Source of the DNA: Bacillota bacterium
GTDB taxonomy: Bacteria > Bacillota > Desulfotomaculia > Desulfotomaculales > JAJYZD01
Reading direction: 5' to 3'
Assembly (NCBI GenBank): GCA_021800315.1
Contig: JAJYZD010000222.1
Location: 1-6,212, forward strand
Length of the DNA: 6,212 bases
The position numbers and the translations under genes were made by a program. Shown here piece by piece: positions 1 to 5,420 of this stretch (position 1 is the stretch's first letter; each line of letters opens with the position of its first letter). Under the pieces are notes generated by a model. It was not told where the DNA came from. It ran no database searches and saw only the letters and a list, made by a program, of their open reading frames with translations.

Positions 1-875
1 CCTCTAATCAGCTCGACTGTATATTCGGCCCCGGACAACACAAGCTCCCAAACTCGCAACCGGTGTTTTTCCGGTATCCACAACCTGCCTGTCACCTGGG
101 GAGCCCGGCTCATAATGGGACGGTTCAGTTTATCGATGCCCTTTTCCTCTGACAGGTGAGAGATGGTTACGGCCATCTGGAATTCCCCATCCGTGTAACT
201 GACTCTGATCGTGGGGTTTCCATCTTTGGTCTTGTCGCCCCTGGCATAGAGGTGGTTCTGCCTGGCCGCTTTCCATTCCTTGTTACTTGCCTGGTGTTTG
301 CATACTTTTCGCCAAAGGGCGCGTCCACCAAAAATTACCTTTGGAATCGTTCCCGCCGCCTCGTGAGCGACCAGTACCTCCGACTTCCGGGACAGACGGA
401 CCACCCGCATTTTGCGTCCCCGCACCGTGCGTTTTTTACGGGCAATCTCTTCACTGTTATTCGCGTCGTAAGCCTTCTTTAAGTCTTTCTCCGCATAAGC
501 CAGCTTCTTATTGGCTCGTGCGAGTTTGATCTTTGTCTCGGCAATTTCCAGCGGCAACAACTCTCTTTGGGAATCGATCACCGCCTGGGCTTTCAGGATA
601 GCGTCATCAACCCGCCGGGAATTTAAGCCAAAAATGATTTGTCCGGCTTTCTTCAGTTCCTCCCGTGTTCTGCCATCCAAAAGCTGGTTGAATGCCCATC
701 TCATACAGGCTGAAAACAACCGGGCCTCGGTGTCTATGGGTGTTTCCCCTTCCCTGCATTGCGGATCGTATTTGTCCAAGGGGTCGGGAAGAAACTCACC
801 GCAGACCGTATACTTGATACCGCCGCTTTCGCACGACGATTGCTTCTTCTTGTTCTTCTTACTCCGTCTTGCCAT
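1..875 (-). CDS. tnpB: TnpB-like (IS605 OrfB-family) RNA-guided nuclease, N-terminal part; 3' end outside window
   Basis: Reading the minus strand from the ATG at 875-873 gives 291 codons with no stop down to the window edge, so only the N-terminal part is visible. The protein starts very basic (MARRSKKNKKK). It then has an Arg/Lys-rich helical stretch with RRVDDAILKAQAVIDSQREL, an FGGRALW motif near residue 190, and a W-x5-RQNHLYARGDKTKDGNPT segment that recalls the N-terminal half of large TnpB-related proteins of IS607/IS605 elements. The RuvC nuclease motifs and zinc finger would lie beyond position 1 and cannot be checked. A good ribosome binding site (AGAGGTGAG) sits 5-6 bases before the ATG. 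The start overlaps the end of the tnpA remnant by 17 bases, which suggests translational coupling. By family knowledge, TnpB is a programmable DNA nuclease guided by an omega RNA from the element's 3' end. The family call comes from pattern recall, not alignment. Confidence 0.72.
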   Translation of the reverse strand, partial: MARRSKKNKKKQSSCESGGIKYTVCGEFLPDPLDKYDPQCREGETPIDTEARLFSACMRWAFNQLLDGRTREELKKAGQIIFGLNSRRVDDAILKAQAVIDSQRELLPLEIAETKIKLARANKKLAYAEKDLKKAYDANNSEEIARKKRTVRGRKMRVVRLSRKSEVLVAHEAAGTIPKVIFGGRALWRKVCKHQASNKEWKAARQNHLYARGDKTKDGNPTIRVSYTDGEFQMAVTISHLSEEKGIDKLNRPIMSRAPQVTGRLWIPEKHRLRVWELVLSGAEYTVELIR

Positions 876-1374
876 CCGAACTCACCTCTGAGACCAATTG
901 ACAAAACCCGTCCCTGGTTCTTTTACCGCCCCTTGCCCCGTAAAGCCGGGCAGAGAATGAGGTCACTATTGACAATAGATCTTTTACCAATTCAGACTGA
1001 CTATCATCCGGCTCCTTTTCCGCAATCACAATTATTCCCACGCAGCAGTACCGAAGATGACTCTCGATATAGAAATAGCCGAATCCGGCCAGCCTGTCGG
1101 GGTATTCGATCAGGAGTTTCGTGTACCCGCCCCTTTCGGCCAGTTTGAGAACTCTAACCAATCCCCGGCGTTGTTGGCTTAGTCCGCTGTCCATGTCGAA
1201 ATCTCGTGCCTAACAGTAAATTCGCACACGGGTCCTCTTTAACACATGTTCACGGGCCAGCGTAGACGGACTTTGGATGAGTGGCATGAACTGGTGCCGG
1301 TCGTGGCTTGCCGCTTCCTGAACCAAGCAGATAGTCATTTCATTCATTCTTCGCAGTGCAACAGATCTTTCCAT
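859..1374 (-). pseudogene. tnpA: IS607-family serine recombinase TnpA, decayed (internal stop, catalytic segment missing)
   Basis: The intact stretch from the ATG at 1194 to the TAA at 859-861 encodes 111 aa that match the C-terminal half of IS607 TnpA. The key motifs are DSGLSQQRRGL, then IEYPDRLAGFGYFYIE, then ELVKDLLSIVTSFSARLYGARGGKR. In the same frame upstream, 54 codons from the ATG at 1374 end in RTRVRIYC followed by a TAG at 1212-1210. IYC corresponds to the first strand of the resolvase fold (usually IYARVS...). Only six codons separate it from DSGL where intact family members have roughly 35-40, so the segment with the catalytic serine is gone. The upstream 54 codons do not show a clear MerR-type helix-turn-helix. 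The usual length is about 200 aa. The protein is almost certainly inactive. It lies directly upstream of tnpB in the same transcription direction. Confidence 0.78.
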
Positions 1375-1396
1375 TTATTACCATATATTGTCACTT

Positions 1397-1425
1397 ATTA
1401 TACCTCAGTGAGGATCTTTTGTCAA
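1397..1425 (-). promoter_or_regulatory. Consensus sigma-A promoter for tnpA'-tnpB with a dyad in the spacer
   Basis: On the minus strand the -35 TTGACA (1425-1420) and -10 TATAAT (1402-1397) are both perfect, with the optimal 17-base spacer. Transcription would run leftward into the tnpA remnant and tnpB. The spacer begins next to the -10 with a perfect dyad, CCTCA-C-TGAGG (1413-1403), a plausible operator because a protein bound there would sit between the two promoter boxes. Confidence 0.75.
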
Positions 1426-1449
1426 TAGTTTTCTTTGTTAGAATAGATT

Positions 1450-1499
1450 AAAAAGATTGTGCCATTCATCCCTGGGGGCAAGCCCAACCTGGGCAATGG
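1450..1499 (-). terminator. Structured leader or attenuator-like hairpin (minus strand)
   Basis: An outer stem CCATT (1462-1466)/AATGG (1495-1499) encloses an inner hairpin GCCCA (1482-1486)/TGGGC (1490-1494) with a 3-base loop. On the minus strand a run of five T (1454-1450) follows the structure after about seven bases. It lies just downstream of the promoter at 1547-1519, so it could end a transcript of about 60 nt. The stem-to-T distance is longer than in a standard terminator. Confidence 0.3.
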
Positions 1500-1518
1500 T
1501 CAATAATCCCATGCTTTT

Positions 1519-1547
1519 ATGATAGTAGTTTTGGCGTTACTTGTCAA
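1519..1547 (-). promoter_or_regulatory. Second minus-strand sigma-A-like promoter
   Basis: Minus-strand TTGACA (1547-1542) is followed after exactly 17 bases by TATCAT (1524-1519), eleven of twelve consensus positions. It points leftward toward the hairpin at 1462-1499 and the downstream tnpA'-tnpB promoter. Confidence 0.55.
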
Positions 1548-1580
1548 CCTTTATTAAAAAAAAGCAACTGATGCGTACCT

Positions 1581-1611
1581 CCCACGGGTAAACCCTGGCT
1601 GAAGCCGTGGG
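1581..1611. repeat. Orphan IS200/IS605-like end hairpin
   Basis: CCCACGG (1581-1587) and CCGTGGG (1605-1611) form a perfect 7-bp stem around a 17-base loop containing CTGGCTGAAG. On the minus strand the order AAGCCCACGGCTTCAGCC is typical of hairpins near the ends of TnpB-carrying IS200/IS605 elements. No transposase gene abuts it on the right, so it is probably a relic or a small non-autonomous element. A run of eight A lies nearby at 1556-1563. Confidence 0.45.
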
Positions 1612-1741
1612 CTTTCCCGCCCGATTTTTGTAAATGATCATTGGCGCCGGATGAAAAAAGCGGAGGTCTTGTCCCATGGTGGCGGAGAACAGCAGCCTCT
1701 AATAAAATGGAAAGGGCAATCGGGATCGAAGAGGAAGCGCC
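1612..1741. other. Intergenic region before the metallophosphoesterase
   Basis: No convincing gene or rightward promoter is seen here. The one useful element is the ribosome binding site GAGGAAG at 1731-1737, directly before the ATG at 1742. Confidence 0.4.
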
Positions 1742-3166
1742 ATGGAGCCACCGTCGGTTAACGTAATAAGTAACGAAGAACTATGTACGATCGGCAGCGA
1801 CCACGCTGTGGTCACCTGGGTGACATCCAGGCCGTGTTTCAGGGTTACCGTGTACATCGGCGAAGATCCGGCGCGATTGACCGGGGTGGGCATAGTTTCC
1901 GGCCCGACTTATCACTGGGCCGAATTGGCCGGTCTGCGACCAGCCACCCGTTACTGGTACCAGGTGGAAGGCGCCGGCGCCAGGGGCCCCCTGAACTGTT
2001 TCCAGACCCTGCCGGCGCCGGAAGGCAAATTCCTTTTCCGCTTCGGCATTATTACCGATGCCCATCTTTCCGACGGCAATCCCTTTCAGGACGCCAACCG
2101 GCTTTTTCTCGGCAAGCTCGGCGAATACGCCGGCACTCTTCTAAGCCAGGCCATTCACGATACCAGGGAAAGGGATGTGGACCTGGTCGTTTTCGGGGGG
2201 GACCTCACCGACACCGCCGAGCGGGCCCAATACCTGAAAGTGCGCGACGAAGCGCTGCCCCTCCTGGGTGGTACGCCTTGCCTGTTGTGTATCGGTAATC
2301 ACGACAAATTCACCAGGCACGGGGGGATCGGCGAGCGGGGATTTTTCGAATACCTGGCCGGCCGGGAGCGGGGCTACCAGAACGCCTGGTTCAAAGGGTG
2401 CAATTTCGTGCTCCTCGATACGTGCCGGGAAAACGACAACCTGGGTTACCTGGACGCCGCCCAGTTGCGGTGGCTTGAGGACACCATGGGGGACAGCGGC
2501 GGCCGGCCGGTCTTTATCTTTCTGCATCATCCCGTAAGCGGCTTCGATCTCTGGTACGGCTTGAAGAACCCGCAGGATTTTACGGGCCTTATCGGTAGGT
2601 TCCCCTGCGTGCAAGGCGTATTTTGCGGTCACATGCACCGCGGCAAGGTAACCACGATCCCGCGGGCCGCGGGTGACGTTCCCTGCGTGGAAGTGCCCGC
2701 CACCGTCCAGTATCCCTGTGCCTATGGCGTCGTCCGGGTGTATGAAAAGGGCTACGAGTATAATTCGTACAAAGTCAGCCGGCTTGACCTGTCGGAACTC
2801 TCCCGGGAACGATTCATCCTGAAAAACAAGGGTCAAGCCGTTTTCAGTTCCTATAGTTTCGGTGGTATCGGCGACCGTGGTTTTTCCTTTTTCAACGGCC
2901 TTCTCCAGCGGCCCGAACTTTATGAACTGGCGGTGGTGCTGAGTCAGGCCAGCGCGGGACGCCTGTACGGGGAGACGCAGCCCGCGGGCGGCTGCAGCGT
3001 GACACCCGCCGGACCGGGCAGGACCAGGGTGGTTTTCGGACGCTTTGCCGGCCTGGACCTGGCTCTCCGGGCGCGCCGTGAGAAAGCCGCCTTCTATAAG
3101 GTGAATCCCGCGATCACCTCTGCGGCGACGGAAAGAACGTGGCCGGCGAGACGGCGGCTGTTTTGA
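1742..3166 (+). CDS. Metallophosphoesterase with N-terminal purple-acid-phosphatase-type FN3 domain
   Basis: The 474-aa protein has two recognisable parts. Residues 20-92 form a fibronectin-III-like domain with VVTWVTS and LAGLRPATRYWYQV, as in purple acid phosphatases. Residues 98-300 are a calcineurin-like phosphoesterase core with every metal-ligand motif in order: DAH (106-108), GGDLTD (152-157), GNHD (185-188), LHHP (261-264) and GHMH (296-299). It should therefore be a two-metal phosphatase or phosphodiesterase. The substrate cannot be read from sequence; Icc/CpdA-like nucleotide phosphodiesterases share this core. No signal peptide or membrane segment is present, which implies a cytoplasmic enzyme. 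Residues 300-474 are not recognised. The start is supported by GAGGAAG 4-7 bases upstream. The last 20 residues (TERTWPARRRLF end) are Arg-rich and unlike the rest, and coding-like sequence continues in another frame, so a late frameshift is possible. Confidence 0.9.
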   Translation: MEPPSVNVISNEELCTIGSDHAVVTWVTSRPCFRVTVYIGEDPARLTGVGIVSGPTYHWAELAGLRPATRYWYQVEGAGARGPLNCFQTLPAPEGKFLFRFGIITDAHLSDGNPFQDANRLFLGKLGEYAGTLLSQAIHDTRERDVDLVVFGGDLTDTAERAQYLKVRDEALPLLGGTPCLLCIGNHDKFTRHGGIGERGFFEYLAGRERGYQNAWFKGCNFVLLDTCRENDNLGYLDAAQLRWLEDTMGDSGGRPVFIFLHHPVSGFDLWYGLKNPQDFTGLIGRFPCVQGVFCGHMHRGKVTTIPRAAGDVPCVEVPATVQYPCAYGVVRVYEKGYEYNSYKVSRLDLSELSRERFILKNKGQAVFSSYSFGGIGDRGFSFFNGLLQRPELYELAVVLSQASAGRLYGETQPAGGCSVTPAGPGRTRVVFGRFAGLDLALRARREKAAFYKVNPAITSAATERTWPARRRLF

Positions 3167-3198
3167 GCGGCGGGGATCATCTTGTGGTGAACTGGTTG

Positions 3199-3228
3199 TT
3201 GACAGCGCCGGCCGGACGGCGTTACAAT
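3199..3228 (+). promoter_or_regulatory. Sigma-A promoter upstream of the NiCoT remnant/LUD gene
   Basis: TTGACA (3199-3204) and TACAAT (3223-3228) are separated by 18 bases and match 11 of 12 consensus positions in otherwise GC-rich DNA. Transcription would start near 3235 and run toward the structured segment at 3283-3343 and then the permease remnant and the LUD gene. Confidence 0.55.
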
Positions 3229-3282
3229 GATCTTGACGAGGGTCACGAAGAACGTACCGTAAAAGTCAATGTTCCATTGCGC

Positions 3283-3343
3283 AAGGCCATGAAGGCCGGT
3301 GTCCCGGCGGAAGAGCGGGCGACGGCTCGGGATGGCTTTTTTT
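3283..3343 (+). terminator. Branched terminator-like structure ending in T7
   Basis: AAGGCCAT (3283-3290) can pair with ATGGCTTT (3332-3339), giving 8 bp with one G-T wobble. This stem encloses two small hairpins, GCCGG/CCGGC (loop TGTC, near 3293-3307) and GAGC/GCTC (near 3313-3328). Seven T (3337-3343) follow. It may terminate the metallophosphoesterase transcript, or form the expression platform of a leader starting at the promoter at 3199-3228. Confidence 0.45.
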
Positions 3344-3357
3344 AGTTTCCAACCGCC

Positions 3358-3488
3358 AGGTCTAATACCTTCGCCTTTCAGGCGGACAGCTTTAGCATCT
3401 GGTTCCTCCACCCCGACCCACCTGCGGTGGGTACCCCCCGTTTAGCCGACTTTCAGTCGGCAGCTAACCCACCTACTAAAGTAGGTGG
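3358..3488. repeat. Cluster of short perfect hairpins (TnpB/IscB-element end or omega-RNA/HEARO-like)
   Basis: Five hairpins follow one another: AGGT/ACCT (3358-3370), CGCCT-TTC-AGGCG (3372-3384), ACCCACC-TGC-GGTGGGT (3416-3432), GCCGACT-TTC-AGTCGGC (3445-3461) and CCACCTACT-AA-AGTAGGTGG (3469-3488). Several share the apex CTTTCAG or its relative CTAAAG. Arrays of this kind are typical of the ends or guide RNAs of IS200/IS605, TnpB or IscB elements. No nuclease gene is attached here, so this would be an orphan copy. The exact family is not established. Confidence 0.45.
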
Positions 3489-3534
3489 TGGTTTATTTGC
3501 CTTTCATTGGGAGGGGTCCTCGACAGGGGTGTTT

Positions 3535-4061
3535 TCGGCCGGTTGGCGGGTAGGGAAAAGAAAAGGTTGTCCCTTTCACACGGCTTTCTCCTCTTATAAT
3601 GTCGCCGCCTGGGTTGTCCTGCTCGTCCTTTCCCGACGGTACCCGTATCTTTTTACCATGGGCCTTTTAAGCTAACTATTCGGTTTAAGGCACGCCGCCG
3701 ACGCCGATCATATCGCCGCCATGTCGCGCTGACGCGTCGGGGTGGATACGACGGACGGGGTGGTCATGCAGGACGCCTATAACTGGGCTTTCATCAACCC
3801 GCTCCGCAAGGCTTTCTACAACCTTTACATGACCGGCATTTCCGTTTTCCTGGCGCTGGTAGTCGGTAGTATCGAGGTTTTGCAGGTTATCGCCGGGCGG
3901 TTGTCCCTGCAGTGCTATTTTGGGGCTTATATCCAGGAATTCAGCTTCGCGGGCCTCGGCTACGTTATCATAGGCATCCTGGCGGGTGGCTGCCGGCCGC
4001 CCTGACCTGGCGGATTAAGAAATATGGCGCCGGGTACCGCCTGGGGGACCAGGATAATTAG
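3535..4061 (+). pseudogene. NiCoT-family nickel/cobalt permease (HoxN/NixA type), decayed
   Basis: One frame carries unmistakable NiCoT pieces in order. The first is a membrane segment (NVAAWVVLLVL). Next is LFGLRHAADADHIAAM at 3676-3723, the family signature RHAxDADHI that binds the metal. Then DTTDGVVMQDAYNWAFINPLRKAFYN from 3745 leads into two more membrane segments. The damage is clear. A TAA at 3673-3675 stands where Tyr is usual just before the signature, and a TGA lies at 3730-3732. The region between HIAAM and DTTDG, which should include the SLGHS motif and two or more helices, is deleted. A one-base frameshift near 3979-3987 separates the main frame from the true tail (WLPAALTWRIKKYGAGYRLG), which ends at the TAG at 4059-4061. 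Roughly half of a normal 330-350-aa protein remains. The N-terminus is unclear; the start given is approximate. Family call confident, inactivity near certain. Confidence 0.85.
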
Positions 4062-4076
4062 AAGGGGGGGGCCGGA

Positions 4077-4712
4077 ATGACCGGTCAGTTTAACGCCGAA
4101 AGGGCCAGGAGGGTGGTGGCCGCCCTCAACAAGAACCTGTTCGATGGGGTTTGGGCGCCGACCGCCGGCGACGCGGTGGAGGAAATATTGAAAAGGGTGC
4201 CCCCGGGCGCCGGCGTGGGTGCCGGGGGATCGGTGACCTTAAGGCAGATCGGTGTCCTGGAGATCCTGGAGAAGAAGGGGCACACCGTTTTCGACCACTG
4301 GCGGGAGGGCCTCGACCCGGCGGAGGTCTACCGGGTCAGACGCAACCAACTCACCGCCGACGTCTTTCTTTCCAGCACCAACGCCGTGACCATGGACGGG
4401 TGCCTGGTGAATATCGACGGGGCGGGCAACCGGGTGGCCGCCATGATTTTCGGCCCCTCGCGGGTGATCGTGGTGGCGGGCCTGAACAAGATCGCCCGCG
4501 ACCGGGAGGCGGCCCTGGTCAGGATCAAGGACGAGGCCGCGCCGCGGAACATGCACCGGCTGAATCTGCCCACTCCCTGCGCCAGGACCACTTTCTGCGC
4601 CGATTGCGCCCCTCCGGCGCGCATGTGCCGGATAACCACGGTGATCGAGGCCAAGCCGCTGGGCATTCCCGAATTCACCGTGATCCTGGTGGGGGAAAAC
4701 CTGGGATTTTAG
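4077..4712 (+). CDS. LUD-domain protein (LutC/DUF162-like lactate utilisation protein)
   Basis: The 211-aa soluble protein has the LUD-domain pattern: GAGGSVTLRQIGVLEIL (48-64), SSTNAVTMDGCLVNIDGAGNR (99-119), FGPSRVIVVAGLNKIARD (125-142) and AAPRNMHRLN. A four-cysteine tail follows (C168, C174, C177, C184; the PC-x5-C-x2-C-x6-C spacing), as in stand-alone clostridial LUD proteins. LutC belongs to the LutABC iron-sulfur lactate oxidation system in Bacillus. No lutA or lutB is visible here, so its role in lactate use is only inferred, and the cysteines may bind a metal or a cluster. The start is supported by a G-rich Shine-Dalgarno run (AAGGGGGG) at 4062-4070. The gene begins 15 bases after the permease remnant. 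It has no visible promoter of its own and may be read from further upstream, perhaps from 3199. Length is normal. Confidence 0.88.
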   Translation: MTGQFNAERARRVVAALNKNLFDGVWAPTAGDAVEEILKRVPPGAGVGAGGSVTLRQIGVLEILEKKGHTVFDHWREGLDPAEVYRVRRNQLTADVFLSSTNAVTMDGCLVNIDGAGNRVAAMIFGPSRVIVVAGLNKIARDREAALVRIKDEAAPRNMHRLNLPTPCARTTFCADCAPPARMCRITTVIEAKPLGIPEFTVILVGENLGF

Positions 4713-4713
4713 A

Positions 4714-4748
4714 GGGAAGGGGCCGGGGGGAAGCCACGGCCCCTTCCC
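4714..4748 (+). terminator. Strong hairpin after the LUD gene
   Basis: GGGAAGGGGCC (4714-4724) pairs perfectly with GGCCCCTTCCC (4738-4748), 11 bp with a 13-base loop. It begins two bases after the stop codon and is followed by only three T, so it is probably a terminator or a 3'-end stabilising structure. Confidence 0.6.
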
Positions 4749-4977
4749 GTTTGGTACTGGCGATATCCGTCCGGCGGCCCAATCCCTTGATATCGGTTCG
4801 TGTCCTATGACATCCCCCGGTTCTCTCGTTACCTCGGAAAAGGGCAACGCCCTGAAAAAGGAGTCGGGTATTCCCGACGGTTTCGCGCATGTCCGCCCGG
4901 TGTCCCCGGGCTATAAACCGGCCGAAGATCCGGCTTTCCCACCCGGGAACAAGGACGTCGCCCACTACGTAAGATCG
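4749..4977. other. Gene-free stretch with several small hairpins
   Basis: No frame here gives a protein I can support. Four short stem-loops occur in a row: AGGGC/GCCCT (4841-4853), GTCGGG/CCCGAC with loop TATT (4863-4878), GCCCGG/CCGGGC (4895-4911) and GCCG/CGGC (4921-4934). In GC-rich DNA such stems can arise by chance. No promoter was found that would transcribe them. Confidence 0.35.
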
Positions 4978-5020
4978 GGCCCGGCGGTTTCCCGCCGGGC
5001 CTACGGCCGGGCGGGAAACC
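4978..5020 (-). terminator. Overlapping, mutually exclusive hairpins at the 3' end of the minus-strand membrane gene
   Basis: GGCCCGGCGG (4978-4987)/CCGCCGGGCC (4992-5001) forms a 10-bp stem capped by GAAA on the minus strand. An alternative, GGTTTCCCGCC (4986-4996)/GGCGGGAAACC (5010-5020), forms an 11-bp stem with GGCC/GGCC pairing inside. The two share bases and cannot form together. The first covers the stop codon. No T run follows, so termination efficiency is uncertain. Confidence 0.5.
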
Positions 5021-5420
5021 GGAACCGTCTGGTCTTCAGGTAACCGTAGCGGGTAAGAACGGCATGAATATCGCTGACTCCCCGGGTAAAAAAGGTCAGG
5101 CTGTAAATGTAGCGGGAGTTGAAGGAGATCTCCAGCCGGCGTCGCCATTCCATGCCGACGGCGAAGGCCAGGCCGCCGGCCGCGACCAGGAGCACCCCCA
5201 GGAACGGGCTTACGCCGAGGGCCAAAAAGCCCAGGACGCCCATCAGAACACCGGCCACCAGGGCCGATGGTTCCCAGGTGTTGTTCAGACAAACCTTTCC
5301 GATCCCACTCCTTTGAAACCACCTGCTCTCCCCGTTGAACACAACCCTTATTCCCCCGGTGTCCACATCGATCATGTTGGCCTCGTCATCCCTGGCCGCG
5401 AGGTAAACCCTGTCAGCCAC
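5001..5420 (-). CDS. Small membrane protein of unknown function (two predicted helices)
   Basis: The start chosen is the GTG at 5420-5418, because a perfect AGGAGG lies six bases upstream. A longer frame opens further up but lacks such a site. The 139-aa product begins with a soluble part (MADRVYLAARDDEAN..., about 48 residues). A hydrophobic hairpin follows at residues 52-90 (LVAGVLMGVLGFLALGV, then FLGVLLVAAGGLAFAVGM). The basic cytoplasmic tail begins EWRRRLEISF and ends in RRFRFPARP. The layout of soluble lead, helical pair and basic tail resembles small bacterial PH-like or DUF membrane proteins, but no family is recognised. It is divergent from the membrane gene at 5637, with about 215 bases between them, and ends within a strong hairpin. 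Confidence 0.7.
   Translation of the reverse strand: MADRVYLAARDDEANMIDVDTGGIRVVFNGESRWFQRSGIGKVCLNNTWEPSALVAGVLMGVLGFLALGVSPFLGVLLVAAGGLAFAVGMEWRRRLEISFNSRYIYSLTFFTRGVSDIHAVLTRYGYLKTRRFRFPARP

Larger units (their letters stand above)
3139..3345 (+). other. Small open frame after the metallophosphoesterase, doubtful coding
   Basis: A GTG-started frame of 68 codons overlaps the end of the metallophosphoesterase in the -1 frame (VAGETAAVLSGGDHLVVNW...). It ends at the TAG just after a T7 run. There is no convincing ribosome binding site and no family is recognised. It could be a frameshifted tail of the metallophosphoesterase. Against independent coding, it contains a good promoter and a terminator-like structure, which suggest that the DNA is regulatory. 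Confidence 0.2.

Noticed and set aside
156..891. Plus-strand open frames across the left end (for example 156-482 and 511-891)
   Set aside because: They are antisense to the minus-strand TnpB-like gene, which has the ribosome binding site, the family-like motifs and an uninterrupted frame.
1246..1428. Plus-strand 60-codon frame
   Set aside because: It lies antisense to the tnpA remnant and its promoter, and has no ribosome binding site or recognisable motif.
2141..2836. Long minus-strand frame of 231 codons inside the metallophosphoesterase
   Set aside because: Shadow of a GC-rich gene whose sense strand carries all the catalytic motifs.
3595..3600. TATAAT on the plus strand as a -10 box
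   Set aside because: There is no -35 at suitable spacing (the nearest TTGTCC is 22 bases away) and the bases read as codons of the permease remnant.
3427..3675. Independent 82-codon gene
   Set aside because: Its first third is the hairpin array and its end is the NiCoT remnant in frame with the RHAxDADHI signature.
4761..4795. CGATATC/GATATCG inverted copies as an operator
   Set aside because: Only 7 bp with about 22 bases between arms, and no promoter or gene start nearby.
4807..5043. Plus-strand 78-codon frame
   Set aside because: No ribosome binding site is present, the frame overlaps the end of the minus-strand membrane gene and its strong hairpins, and the protein has no recognisable features.
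4239..5322. Minus-strand frames over the LUD gene and the following intergenic region
   Set aside because: They have no ribosome binding sites or family motifs, and one runs through the LUD gene in antisense.
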